Source: DASZIT01 sp963770635 (GTDB lineage: Bacteria; Actinomycetota; Acidimicrobiia; Acidimicrobiales; RAAP-2). From it: 64,000 nt of DNA. Numbering within the stretch: the first letter of the stretch is position 1; each line of letters starts with the position of its first letter. Made by a program: the position numbers and the translations under genes. The notes below the pieces were generated by a model, which was given only the letters and a program-made list of their open reading frames with translations, was not told the DNA's origin and searched no databases. Shown here piece by piece: positions 1-9,281 of this stretch. Where the stretch lies: contig CAVYQI010000003.1 in the NCBI GenBank assembly GCA_963770635.1, positions 434,001 through 498,000 on the forward strand. The letters run 5' to 3'.

Positions 1-2
1 CC

Positions 3-1274
3 AAGAAGCCCGTCGAGGTCACCATCGTCGACCAGCGGAACTTCCACACCTTCCAGCCGCTGCTCTACGAAGTGTCGACGGCCGGGCTCGACCCCGCCGA
101 CGTGGCCTACCCGGTCCGGGCCATCTTCGGGCGCACCCCGAATGTGACGTTCCGGTACGGCACCGTGAACGGGGTGGACTGGGATACCCGGATGGTGAGC
201 CTCGAAGGCGACGATCCGCTGCCCTTCGACTCGATCATCCTGGCCACCGGGGCCATCGCCAAGTTCTTCGGGATCCCGGGCGCCCAGGAGTTCACCTTCC
301 CGCTGTACACGCTGGCCGATGCCCGGATCCTGCGGGACCACCTCCTGCGGCGGCTCGAGGAGATCGACGCCCACCCGGAGCTGATCAATGACGGCACCCT
401 CACCTTCGTGGTGGTGGGCGGAGGGCCGACCGGGGTGGAGGTGGCGGGGGCGTTGGCCGAGCTGCTCGACGTCTCGGTGCGCCATGACGGTTTCACCTTC
501 GACCGGGCCCAGGCCAAGATCATCGTCGTCGACGGGCTCAACCGGCTCCTCACCCCGTTCAAGCCGTCGGCCTCCAGCTACGCCGCCGACACCCTCCGCC
601 GTCGCACCGTGGAGTTGCGGTTCGGCCGGATGGTCAAACAGGTCACCCCGACCTACGTCGAGCTCGACGACGGCTCCCGGATCCCGACCCGGACGGTGGT
701 GTGGGCCGGGGGCGTCACCGTCGACGGCACGGTGGCTTCCGGCTTGGGTGCCCTGGCCGACCGCAGCGGCCGCCTGGTCGTGCGCGCCGACCTGGCCCTG
801 CCTGACCACCATCAGGCCTACGCCATCGGCGATGCCGCCGCCGTCCCCTGGGGCGAGGACCGGCCGGGAACCACCTGTCCGCAGCTCGCCCAGGTGGCCA
901 TCCAGTCCGGCAAACACGCGGCCGAACAGATCGTCAACCGGGTGAAGGGGAGGCCCACCCTGCCCTTTGGCTACAACGACAAGGGCACCATGGCCACCAT
1001 CGGCCGTCGCGCCGCCATCGCCCAGTTCCCCAGCGGGATGGTCATCCGGGGCACCTTGGGTTGGTTGTCCTGGCTCGGCCTCCACCTCATCTACCTGATC
1101 GGCTTTCGCAACCGGATCACCGTGTTGGTGAACTGGTCGTTCCGGTACCTGTCCTGGACCTCCGGGCCCCGAATCATCGTCAGTGACGAGATGGTCGAGG
1201 CCGAGCCGGTCGAAGACGACCACGGCCTGGACCAGCCGGCGCATCGACCGGAGACGGCGGACAGCCCGGCCTGA
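3..1274 (+). CDS. ndh: Type II NADH dehydrogenase (5' end outside the window)
   Basis: This is a membrane-associated flavoprotein that oxidises NADH and passes electrons to quinone without pumping protons. The frame is open from base 3, so the start and the FAD GxGxxG motif lie upstream. The visible part begins with the FHTFQPLLYEV stretch typical of NDH-2. The NADH-binding motif VVVGGGPTGVEVAGALAE is at about bases 406-460, and the second FAD motif AYAIGDAAAV is near base 820. The last 60-70 residues carry the amphipathic and hydrophobic helix (WLGLHLIYLIGFRNR) that anchors NDH-2 to the membrane. The tail is acidic. phoU follows after 56 bases. A related sulfide:quinone reductase or a carotenoid-type oxidoreductase is less likely, because the C-terminal anchor matches NDH-2. 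Confidence 0.9.
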   Translation, partial: KKPVEVTIVDQRNFHTFQPLLYEVSTAGLDPADVAYPVRAIFGRTPNVTFRYGTVNGVDWDTRMVSLEGDDPLPFDSIILATGAIAKFFGIPGAQEFTFPLYTLADARILRDHLLRRLEEIDAHPELINDGTLTFVVVGGGPTGVEVAGALAELLDVSVRHDGFTFDRAQAKIIVVDGLNRLLTPFKPSASSYAADTLRRRTVELRFGRMVKQVTPTYVELDDGSRIPTRTVVWAGGVTVDGTVASGLGALADRSGRLVVRADLALPDHHQAYAIGDAAAVPWGEDRPGTTCPQLAQVAIQSGKHAAEQIVNRVKGRPTLPFGYNDKGTMATIGRRAAIAQFPSGMVIRGTLGWLSWLGLHLIYLIGFRNRITVLVNWSFRYLSWTSGPRIIVSDEMVEAEPVEDDHGLDQPAHRPETADSPA

Positions 1275-1318
1275 TCGATTTCGGCCACAACCCCGTAGAA
1301 GGATGCATCGCGCCGGAG

Positions 1319-1324
1319 TACGGT
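1319..1324 (+). promoter_or_regulatory. -10 hexamer TACGGT for phoU, leaderless type
   Basis: TACGGT fits the actinobacterial TANNNT consensus and ends 6 bases before the phoU ATG. That spacing would put the transcription start at or next to the start codon. There is no convincing -35 box. This is inferred from pattern alone. Confidence 0.4.
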
Positions 1325-1330
1325 GGACCC

Positions 1331-1966
1331 ATGGACGACGCGCTGGCTCAGATCGACCGCCAGGTTCTCCAGCTGTTTGCCATGGTCGGCGAAAACGTGG
1401 CCGGCGCCACCCACGCGCTGTTGTCCGGCGACCGGGAGGCGGCCAAAGCGCTGGCCGACCGGGACGAAGTGGTCGACAGCCTGTATCGGGAGATCGAGCA
1501 CCAGACCATGGACCAGCTGACCGTCGGTCGCATCGAATCACCCGACGACCTCTACTTTCTGGTCACCGTCCTCCGGATGCTCCCCGACCTCGAACGCAAC
1601 GGTGACCTCGCCGAACACGTGGCCCGACGGGCCGCCCGCGGACTCGGCGCCGAGCTGTCGGCACGCAGCCGGGGCCTGGTCGAGCGGATGGGCGAGGTGG
1701 CCATCCACATGTGGCGGGCCACGGCCAACGCCTATGCCGATCGGCTCACCACGGCCGCGTCGGTGGTGGACACCCTCGACGACGAGATGGACGATCTGCA
1801 CGTCAGCCTCACCGTCGAAGTGGTGGCCGGGACCATGCCCCTCCCGGTGGCGGTGGAGCTCGCCATGGTGGCCCGGTTCTACGAGCGGTTCGGCGACCAC
1901 GCGGTGAACCTGGCCAGGCGGGTGGCCGGACTCGCCGCCGCCGCCCCGTTCTCCAACGTCGGCTGA
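1331..1966 (+). CDS. phoU: PhoU-family phosphate signalling regulator
   Basis: This is a cytoplasmic all-helical regulator that links the Pst phosphate transporter to its two-component system. The protein has 211 residues, the usual PhoU length, and shows two PhoU three-helix repeats. The first covers about residues 10-95 (LFAMVGENVAGATHALL) and the second about 110-200. Each carries the acidic E/D-x3-D metal-binding pattern, for example VDTLDDEMDDL in repeat 2. The tail RFYERFGDHAVNLARRV matches the conserved end of PhoU. No pst or phoR/phoP gene is in the window, so it stands apart from its usual partners. The ATG was chosen because it begins the first helix and sits 6 bases after a TANNNT hexamer. 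Confidence 0.9.
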   Translation: MDDALAQIDRQVLQLFAMVGENVAGATHALLSGDREAAKALADRDEVVDSLYREIEHQTMDQLTVGRIESPDDLYFLVTVLRMLPDLERNGDLAEHVARRAARGLGAELSARSRGLVERMGEVAIHMWRATANAYADRLTTAASVVDTLDDEMDDLHVSLTVEVVAGTMPLPVAVELAMVARFYERFGDHAVNLARRVAGLAAAAPFSNVG

Positions 1967-2040
1967 GGACGGCCCGGGCGTGGGTCGTCCCATGGTCCAT
2001 TGGGGGCCGCGACCTCTATCATTGTTTGGTAGCCACGGTT

Positions 2041-2057
2041 GTTGCTCAAGGAGCAAC
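2041..2057 (+). promoter_or_regulatory. Hairpin covering the furA Shine-Dalgarno
   Basis: GTTGCTC (2041-2047), loop AAG and GAGCAAC (2051-2057) form a perfect 7-bp inverted repeat. The furA Shine-Dalgarno AAGGAG (2048-2053) lies in the loop and the 3' arm, two bases before the GTG start. In RNA it could hide the ribosome site. In DNA it could be a dyad operator for FurA itself. Confidence 0.5.
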
Positions 2058-2058
2058 G

Positions 2059-2508
2059 GTGAAGACACCCATGGAGTTGACTCAGTTGTTCCGGGATAGG
2101 GGTCTCAAGGTGACACCCCAACGCCAGTGCATCTTCCGGATCCTGCACGACAACGGGTCCCATCCGACCGCCCATTCGGTCTTCCAGTCCGCCTGTGAGG
2201 AAATCCCGACGATCTCCTTGCGCACCGTCTACCAAACCCTCAACGACCTGGTGGCGCTGGGTGAGATCCAGCAGGTCGACGTAGGGACGGGCGCGGCTCG
2301 CTTCGACCCCGCCAGGGGCACCCACCATCACCTCGTGTGCACCCGCTGCGGGGCGACGCGCGACGTGCAATCCGACTTCGCGGGCCTGCACCTCCCGGTG
2401 CGCCAGCATCAGGGCTTCACCATCTCCGGCGCCGAGGTCATCTTCAGAGGCCTGTGCGCCGAGTGCTCGCAAGTAACCAGCCATCAGAGTAAAACCGACA
2501 GAGAGTAG
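2059..2508 (+). CDS. furA: Fur/PerR-family metalloregulator (FurA-like)
   Basis: This is a DNA-binding metal or peroxide sensor, and in mycobacteria the equivalent gene represses itself and katG. The protein has 149 residues. The winged helix is at about 10-85 (GLKVTPQRQCIFRIL, ISLRTVYQTLNDLV). The metal-binding and dimerisation part follows, with a HHH cluster (THHHLVC) and two CxxC pairs, CTRC and CAEC, which are the usual structural zinc site. The GTG start at 2059 has AAGGAG five bases upstream. An ATG at 2071 is a weaker alternative. The katG Shine-Dalgarno overlaps the furA stop and katG starts 10 bases later, so the two form an operon. The furA-katG context favours an oxidative-stress role over iron uptake. 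Confidence 0.9.
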   Translation: MKTPMELTQLFRDRGLKVTPQRQCIFRILHDNGSHPTAHSVFQSACEEIPTISLRTVYQTLNDLVALGEIQQVDVGTGAARFDPARGTHHHLVCTRCGATRDVQSDFAGLHLPVRQHQGFTISGAEVIFRGLCAECSQVTSHQSKTDRE

Positions 2509-2518
2509 GAGGACCAAC

Positions 2519-4717
<2,199 letters not shown>

Positions 4718-4757
4718 TCGCTGAGCGCGGCGGGTCTCGGCACCTGGGGGGCCGGGA

Positions 4758-5789
4758 TCAGCCGACCAGGCCGAGATCGACCAGCGACTCGGCGATCTGC
4801 ACGGCATTGAGGGCGGCACCCTTGCGGAGGTTGTCGCCGCTCAGGAACAGGGCCAGCGTGGTCACTCCCCCGTCGGCCTGGCGGATCCTTCCCACCAGGG
4901 TCGGATCGATGCCTGCCGCCCGCAACGGGGTGGGCATCTCCGACAATTCCACCCCGGGGGCGGCCGCCAGCAGCTCGGTGGCCCGCTCCGGGCTGAGTGG
5001 CCGTTCGAACTCGGCCACGATGGCCATCGAGTGGCCGGTGAACACCGGGACCCGCACACAGGTGCAGGTCAACCTCAGTCCGGGGATCTCCAGGATCTTC
5101 CGGCTCTCGTCTCGGAATTTCTGCTCCTCATTGGTCTCTCCGGAGCCGTCATCCAGCAACGACCCGGCGATCGAGAGCACGTTGTGGGCGATCGTCCCCG
5201 GGAACTTGGATGGCGCCGGGAATTGGACAGCCGAACCGTCGAAGGTCAGCCCGGCGGCCGCTCCGGCCGACTTCTCGAGCTGTTCCTCGAGCTCGGCGAC
5301 CCCGGCGAGCCCGGCCCCGGACACCGCCTGGTAGGTGGAGACCACCATCCGATCGAGAGTGGCCTCGTCATGAAGGGGCTTCAGCACCGGCATGGCCACC
5401 ATGGTGGTGCAGTTCGGATTGGCCACGATCCCCTTGGCGATGGCCCCCAGGGCGTGGGCGTTGACCTCCGGGACCACCAGCGGGACATCGGGATCCATCC
5501 GCCACGCAGAGGAATTGTCGACGACCACGGCTCCGGCCGAGGCGAACCGGGGAGCCAGCTCCCGCGAGGCGGTCGCTCCGCAGGAGAACAGGGCAATGTC
5601 GATGCCGGCCGGGTCGGCGGCGGCGGCATCCTCGACCTCCACCTGGTCGCCCCGGAACGGCAGGCGACGCCCGGCCGAGCGGGACGAGGCGAACAGCCGC
5701 AGGTCGTCAACGGGAAAGCCGCGCGCCTCCAGGACCGACCGCATCACCGTTCCCACCTGCCCGGTGGCGCCCACAACCGCGACTCGCAT
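4758..5789 (-). CDS. asd: Aspartate-semialdehyde dehydrogenase
   Basis: This enzyme reduces aspartyl-4-phosphate to aspartate 4-semialdehyde with NADPH, the second step of the lysine, threonine, methionine and diaminopimelate branch. The protein has 343 residues. The NADP motif is GATGQVG (7-13). The catalytic cysteine is Cys127 in ANPNCTTM. The substrate-binding and catalytic histidine is expected in the C-terminal half (FTGHSMAI). It lies 9 bases downstream of aspartokinase on the same strand, the standard actinobacterial order. A TANNNT hexamer made partly of the aspartokinase stop codon lies 6 bases before the ATG, so asd may also have its own leaderless start. Confidence 0.95.
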   Translation of the reverse strand: MRVAVVGATGQVGTVMRSVLEARGFPVDDLRLFASSRSAGRRLPFRGDQVEVEDAAAADPAGIDIALFSCGATASRELAPRFASAGAVVVDNSSAWRMDPDVPLVVPEVNAHALGAIAKGIVANPNCTTMVAMPVLKPLHDEATLDRMVVSTYQAVSGAGLAGVAELEEQLEKSAGAAAGLTFDGSAVQFPAPSKFPGTIAHNVLSIAGSLLDDGSGETNEEQKFRDESRKILEIPGLRLTCTCVRVPVFTGHSMAIVAEFERPLSPERATELLAAAPGVELSEMPTPLRAAGIDPTLVGRIRQADGGVTTLALFLSGDNLRKGAALNAVQIAESLVDLGLVG

Positions 5790-5795
5790 CGGCTC

Positions 5796-5801
5796 AGTCT
5801 A
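5796..5801 (-). promoter_or_regulatory. Possible internal -10 TAGACT for asd
   Basis: On the minus strand TAGACT begins with the aspartokinase TAG stop and ends 6 bases before the asd ATG. This is the leaderless spacing seen repeatedly in the window. It could allow asd expression apart from the upstream promoter. Confidence 0.3.
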
Positions 5802-7022
5802 CGGCGACGGCGGGGCCAGCTCGAAGGCGGCGTGGAGGACCCGCACCGCCGTCTCCGCTTTGTCGGCTCGCACCATGCAGGAGATCCGGATGGTGGAGGT
5901 CGAGATCATCTCGATGTTGATGCCCTCGTTGGCCAGGGTCTCGAAGGTGAGGGCGGTCACCCCCGGATGGGTCTTCATCCCCGCGCCCACCAGCGAGACC
6001 CGGGCCACGTCCGAATCGGTGGTGACCCCGGTGGCGCCTAGCTCCGGGAGGAGCGACTCCGACACCTCGGTGCTGACGGCCAGGTCGAACCCGGGCACCG
6101 TGAAGGAGATGTCGGTCGTCCCGTCCAGCGCGACGTTCTGCACGATCATGTCCACCGAGACGTTCCGGTCGGCCAGCGCCCGGAACAACCGGGCGGCCAC
6201 CCCGGGGCGGTCCGGCAGCCCGGCCACGGTCACCTTGGCTTCCGAGGCATCGTGGGTGACGGCGGTGACGACGGCCTGTTCCATGCTCTCATCCTCCTCG
6301 ATGACCCAGGTCCCGGGCTCCCAGGTGAAACTGGACCGCACATGTAGCGGCACGTGGTGATTGCGGGCGAACTCCACCGAGCGCAGTGACAGCACCCGGC
6401 CGCCATTGGCGGCGATCTCCAGCATTTCCTCGTAGCTGACCCGGGCCAGCTTGCGGGCTTCCGGCACGATCCGGGGATCGGCGCTGTAGATCCCGGAGAC
6501 ATCGGTGTAGATCTCGCAGGCGTCAGCGTGCAGCGCGGCGGCCAGTGCCACTGCGGTGGTGTCGGAACCCCCCCTCCCGAGGGTGGTGATGTTCCGGTCG
6601 GTGGACATTCCCTGGAATCCGGCCACCACCGGGACGGCGCCGCCGGCCAGCGAGGCCAGCAACCGCTCGGCCCGGATCTCGATGATCCTGGCCCGGGTGT
6701 GCACGCTGTCGGTGATGATGCCGGCCTGGCTTCCGGTGAAGGACTCCGCGGTCACGTCGAGATCGGCCAGTGCCATCACCAGCAAGGCCATGCTGATGCG
6801 CTCACCCGCGCTGAGCAGCATGTCCACCTCTCGGTTGGGCTGGGTGAGGCTGACTTCGGCGGCGAGCCGGACCAGATCGTCGGTTGTCTTCCCCATGGCG
6901 CTCACCACCACCACCACGTCGTCGTGGTCACGGCGCGAGCGAGCCACGTGATCGGCCACCGCTCGGATCCGGTCGGAGTCGGCCACCGAGGTGCCTCCGA
7001 ATTTCTGCACCACAAGGGACAT
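5799..7022 (-). CDS. lysC: Aspartokinase
   Basis: Aspartokinase phosphorylates aspartate with ATP, the first step of the aspartate amino-acid family and of diaminopimelate for peptidoglycan. The protein has 407 residues. The kinase domain is N-terminal (LVVQKFGGTSVAD at 3-15, GRGGSDTTAVALAAAL near 155). Two ACT domains follow from about residue 265, which in this family give feedback control by lysine and threonine. In actinobacterial relatives an internal start can make a separate beta subunit; I did not see a decisive ribosome site for that here. The gene starts 8 bases after a TANNNT hexamer and diverges from a cyclophilin gene. asd is directly downstream. Confidence 0.95.
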   Translation of the reverse strand: MSLVVQKFGGTSVADSDRIRAVADHVARSRRDHDDVVVVVSAMGKTTDDLVRLAAEVSLTQPNREVDMLLSAGERISMALLVMALADLDVTAESFTGSQAGIITDSVHTRARIIEIRAERLLASLAGGAVPVVAGFQGMSTDRNITTLGRGGSDTTAVALAAALHADACEIYTDVSGIYSADPRIVPEARKLARVSYEEMLEIAANGGRVLSLRSVEFARNHHVPLHVRSSFTWEPGTWVIEEDESMEQAVVTAVTHDASEAKVTVAGLPDRPGVAARLFRALADRNVSVDMIVQNVALDGTTDISFTVPGFDLAVSTEVSESLLPELGATGVTTDSDVARVSLVGAGMKTHPGVTALTFETLANEGINIEMISTSTIRISCMVRADKAETAVRVLHAAFELAPPSP

Positions 7023-7030
7023 GGCCGCTC

Positions 7031-7036
7031 AGGCTA
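7031..7036 (-). promoter_or_regulatory. -10 hexamer TAGCCT for lysC, leaderless type
   Basis: On the minus strand TAGCCT ends 8 bases before the lysC ATG. It mirrors the TACCCT at 7053-7058 on the other strand. The two -10 boxes of this divergent pair are only 16 bases apart. Confidence 0.45.
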
Positions 7037-7052
7037 CCGCCCGAGGAGCGGC

Positions 7053-7058
7053 TACCCT
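7053..7058 (+). promoter_or_regulatory. -10 hexamer TACCCT for the anchored cyclophilin, leaderless type
   Basis: TACCCT ends 8 bases before the GTG at 7067. No Shine-Dalgarno lies at a normal distance, which supports a leaderless message and that start codon. Confidence 0.45.
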
Positions 7059-7066
7059 CATGGACC

Positions 7067-7897
7067 GTGTCCACCGAGAAGCGCCAACGTCAGAAAGCCG
7101 GCCGCAACGCCCGGCTCGAAGCCCAGAAGAGAAGCCTCAAGCGCAAGCAGAACATCCGACGGGTCATTTCGTTGGTGGTCGTGGCCGGGGTCATCTTCGG
7201 CATCGCCTACTGGATCAACAGTGGATCCAGCCCCAAGAAGGCCGCGGCCAAGTCCAGCACCACGACCACTACCAAGCCGGCGCCCCAGGGCGGGTCGGGG
7301 AATACCGCTCCGAGCGCCATCACCACCTCGGCCGACTGCCCGGCGACCTTCACCGACACCCTGAACAAGCCGTCGTACCCGTCGGCGCCGCCCATGACGA
7401 TCTCGTCCTCCAAGACCTATATCGCCACCGTGACCACCGACGTCGGCCCGTTCACCATCCAGCTCGATCCGAAAACCGCCCCCAAGGCGGTCAACAGCTT
7501 CGTCTACCTCGCCGATCAGCATTTCTTCGACTGCATCACCTTCCACCGGGTGATTCCCGGTTTCATGGACCAGACCGGGGACCCCACCGGCAGCGGATCC
7601 GGAGGTCCGGGCTACACCTTCGCCGACGAGCTCCCGAAGACCGCCAGCCCCCAGTACCCCGACTACTCGGTAGCCATGGCCAACTCCGGGCCCAACACCA
7701 ACGGCAGCCAGTTCTTCATCGTGGACGGCACCCAGGGCGAGAGCCTGGCTCCCAGCTACACGCTGTTCGGTAAGGTGACCTCGGGAATGAGTGTCGTCGA
7801 CAAGATCAATGCCGACGGCAACGCCACCGCGTCGGCCAACGGAGTACCGCCGGCGGTGCTCCATCGGATCGTGTCGGTGACGATCGCGGTGACCTGA
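7067..7897 (+). CDS. Membrane-anchored cyclophilin-type peptidyl-prolyl isomerase
   Basis: This protein speeds proline cis-trans isomerisation, probably for proteins outside the membrane. It has 276 residues. A strongly basic N-terminus (about 1-32) comes first, then one membrane segment (about 33-51). A Ser/Thr/Lys/Pro linker leads to the cyclophilin domain from about residue 115. The domain shows FHRVIPGFMDQTGD and NTNGSQFFIV, which hold the conserved catalytic Arg, Phe and Gln residues. The GTG start was chosen because it begins the basic segment and follows a -10 hexamer by 8 bases. A second cyclophilin without an anchor follows after 58 bases, so the pair is probably a cytoplasmic plus extracytoplasmic set. 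Confidence 0.88.
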   Translation: MSTEKRQRQKAGRNARLEAQKRSLKRKQNIRRVISLVVVAGVIFGIAYWINSGSSPKKAAAKSSTTTTTKPAPQGGSGNTAPSAITTSADCPATFTDTLNKPSYPSAPPMTISSSKTYIATVTTDVGPFTIQLDPKTAPKAVNSFVYLADQHFFDCITFHRVIPGFMDQTGDPTGSGSGGPGYTFADELPKTASPQYPDYSVAMANSGPNTNGSQFFIVDGTQGESLAPSYTLFGKVTSGMSVVDKINADGNATASANGVPPAVLHRIVSVTIAVT

Positions 7898-7955
7898 CCC
7901 CCGCGGTCATCTCGATCCTTCCTCAACCATCTCGACCATCACCAAGGAGAATTCC

Positions 7956-8510
7956 ATGCCCCCCGAGATCCCGGCTCCCGACGGCTCCAGCCCGAAGACC
8001 CAACGATTCGACGGACCGCCCCCGTTGATCATCGATCCGGCCAAGCGGTATACGGCCGAGATGGTGACCAACAAGGGCACCATGACCATCGCCCTCGACC
8101 CGGTTGCCGCCCCGAAGACCGTGAACAACTTCGTGTTCCTCGCCCGCTGGCACTACTTCGACGGAATCGTCTTCCACCGGATCATCCCCGGCTTCATGCT
8201 CCAGGGGGGCGACCCCGAAGGCTCGGGACGCGGCGGCCCCGGCTACCAGTTCGATGACGAGCTCCCGGCCCGGGGCCGGTACGAGATCGGCTCGGTGGCC
8301 ATGGCCAATGCCGGTCCGAATACCAACGGCAGCCAGTTCTTCATCATCAGCGGTAGGGACGGGGTGGCCCTTCCCCCCAGCTACTCGCTGTTCGGGAAGG
8401 TGGTCGGCGGCACCGAGAGCATCTCCGCCATCGAGTCGACCGGCAGCCGGTCGGGGGCGCCGTCCGAGCAGGTGACCATCGAGTCGGTGACCATCACCGA
8501 ATCCGACTGA
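7956..8510 (+). CDS. Cytoplasmic cyclophilin-type peptidyl-prolyl isomerase
   Basis: This is a second cyclophilin of 184 residues with no signal or membrane segment, so it should act in the cytoplasm. The catalytic signature FHRIIPGFMLQGGDPEG and the NTNGSQFFII stretch are intact. An AAGGAG ribosome site lies 6 bases before the ATG, unlike its leaderless-looking neighbour. The two proteins share the domain but differ at the N-terminus, so they probably arose by duplication. It converges on the S51 peptidase gene. Confidence 0.92.
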   Translation: MPPEIPAPDGSSPKTQRFDGPPPLIIDPAKRYTAEMVTNKGTMTIALDPVAAPKTVNNFVFLARWHYFDGIVFHRIIPGFMLQGGDPEGSGRGGPGYQFDDELPARGRYEIGSVAMANAGPNTNGSQFFIISGRDGVALPPSYSLFGKVVGGTESISAIESTGSRSGAPSEQVTIESVTITESD

Positions 8511-8530
8511 CTGACTGAATCGTCTCGAAG

Positions 8531-9232
8531 TCAGCTCGGCAGCGCCCCGAGGCCGGCGTCGGCCGGGGCGCCGTTGACGAAGATGGCGACCGTTCCCTCG
8601 CCGGCGGTACGCCAGGTGCCGTCGGGGTCCCGGATGAGGGCGGTCCGCTCGGGCACCCCCGCCACCGGGGTGTCGCGGGGAGCCAGCAGCACCGAACGAT
8701 GGAGCTTCTGGCCGTGGGCGTCTTCGTGGGTATCGCCGAAGTGGGGCACCACCGCGATGCCGGTGACCAGGCCGAGCCCCAACGTCAGCCCGCCGCCGCG
8801 GGCATCGACCATCGGGTCGGTGAGGGCCATGGCCGATCCGGAGGAACCGGCGATGACGGCGCCGTCGTTCCAGGCCGCCACCAGGGCGTCCCACGCCTTG
8901 GACCCCTTGAGCACGCTCCGGAGGTGCATCGGCGACGACCCGCTCAAGTAGATGAACCGGGCCTTGCGCAACACCGCCGCCGCACCCGGATCCTCGGCGT
9001 CCGCCCGGGACAGCACCATCAGCCCCTCCACCTTCCCGCCCAGGGGATCGAACCACTCGGCGGCGTGCACCACCGCCCGCTCGGGATGCTCGTAGGCGCC
9101 GGCCGTCGGCAACACCAGCACCTCATCGGATCCCGAGACGGCCAGGAGCTCGGCATCGAAGGAGCAGCCCGGCTGCCATTCCCCGCCCCCCACCAGGGCG
9201 ACGACGCCGGACGACTGAGAAGATCCGTTCAT
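8531..9232 (-). CDS. Peptidase S51 family protein (dipeptidase E / cyanophycinase-like)
   Basis: The protein has 233 residues, the normal size for S51 serine peptidases. The fold is class I glutamine-amidotransferase-like. The nucleophile elbow AGSSGSAMAL holds the likely catalytic serine, and GGGEWQPGC near the N-terminus fits the family. YLSGSSPMHLRSVL supplies a strand before the elbow. Known relatives cleave Asp-X dipeptides or the beta-Asp-Arg bond of cyanophycin. The sequence does not say which, and no cyanophycin synthetase is in the window. The ATG was chosen because a TANNNT box lies 7 bases upstream; a longer form to 9319 would add 29 residues that do not look like the family. Confidence 0.75.
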   Translation of the reverse strand: MNGSSQSSGVVALVGGGEWQPGCSFDAELLAVSGSDEVLVLPTAGAYEHPERAVVHAAEWFDPLGGKVEGLMVLSRADAEDPGAAAVLRKARFIYLSGSSPMHLRSVLKGSKAWDALVAAWNDGAVIAGSSGSAMALTDPMVDARGGGLTLGLGLVTGIAVVPHFGDTHEDAHGQKLHRSVLLAPRDTPVAGVPERTALIRDPDGTWRTAGEGTVAIFVNGAPADAGLGALPS

Positions 9233-9239
9233 GTCGGTC

Positions 9240-9245
9240 ACCCTA
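9240..9245 (-). promoter_or_regulatory. -10 hexamer TAGGGT for the S51 peptidase, leaderless type
   Basis: On the minus strand TAGGGT ends 7 bases before the ATG at 9232. It lies in the 49-base gap downstream of the alpha/beta hydrolase, so the peptidase probably has its own start. Confidence 0.4.
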
Positions 9246-9281
9246 GGTGGCACACGAGGAGGCAACGGACGGTCGGGGTGG

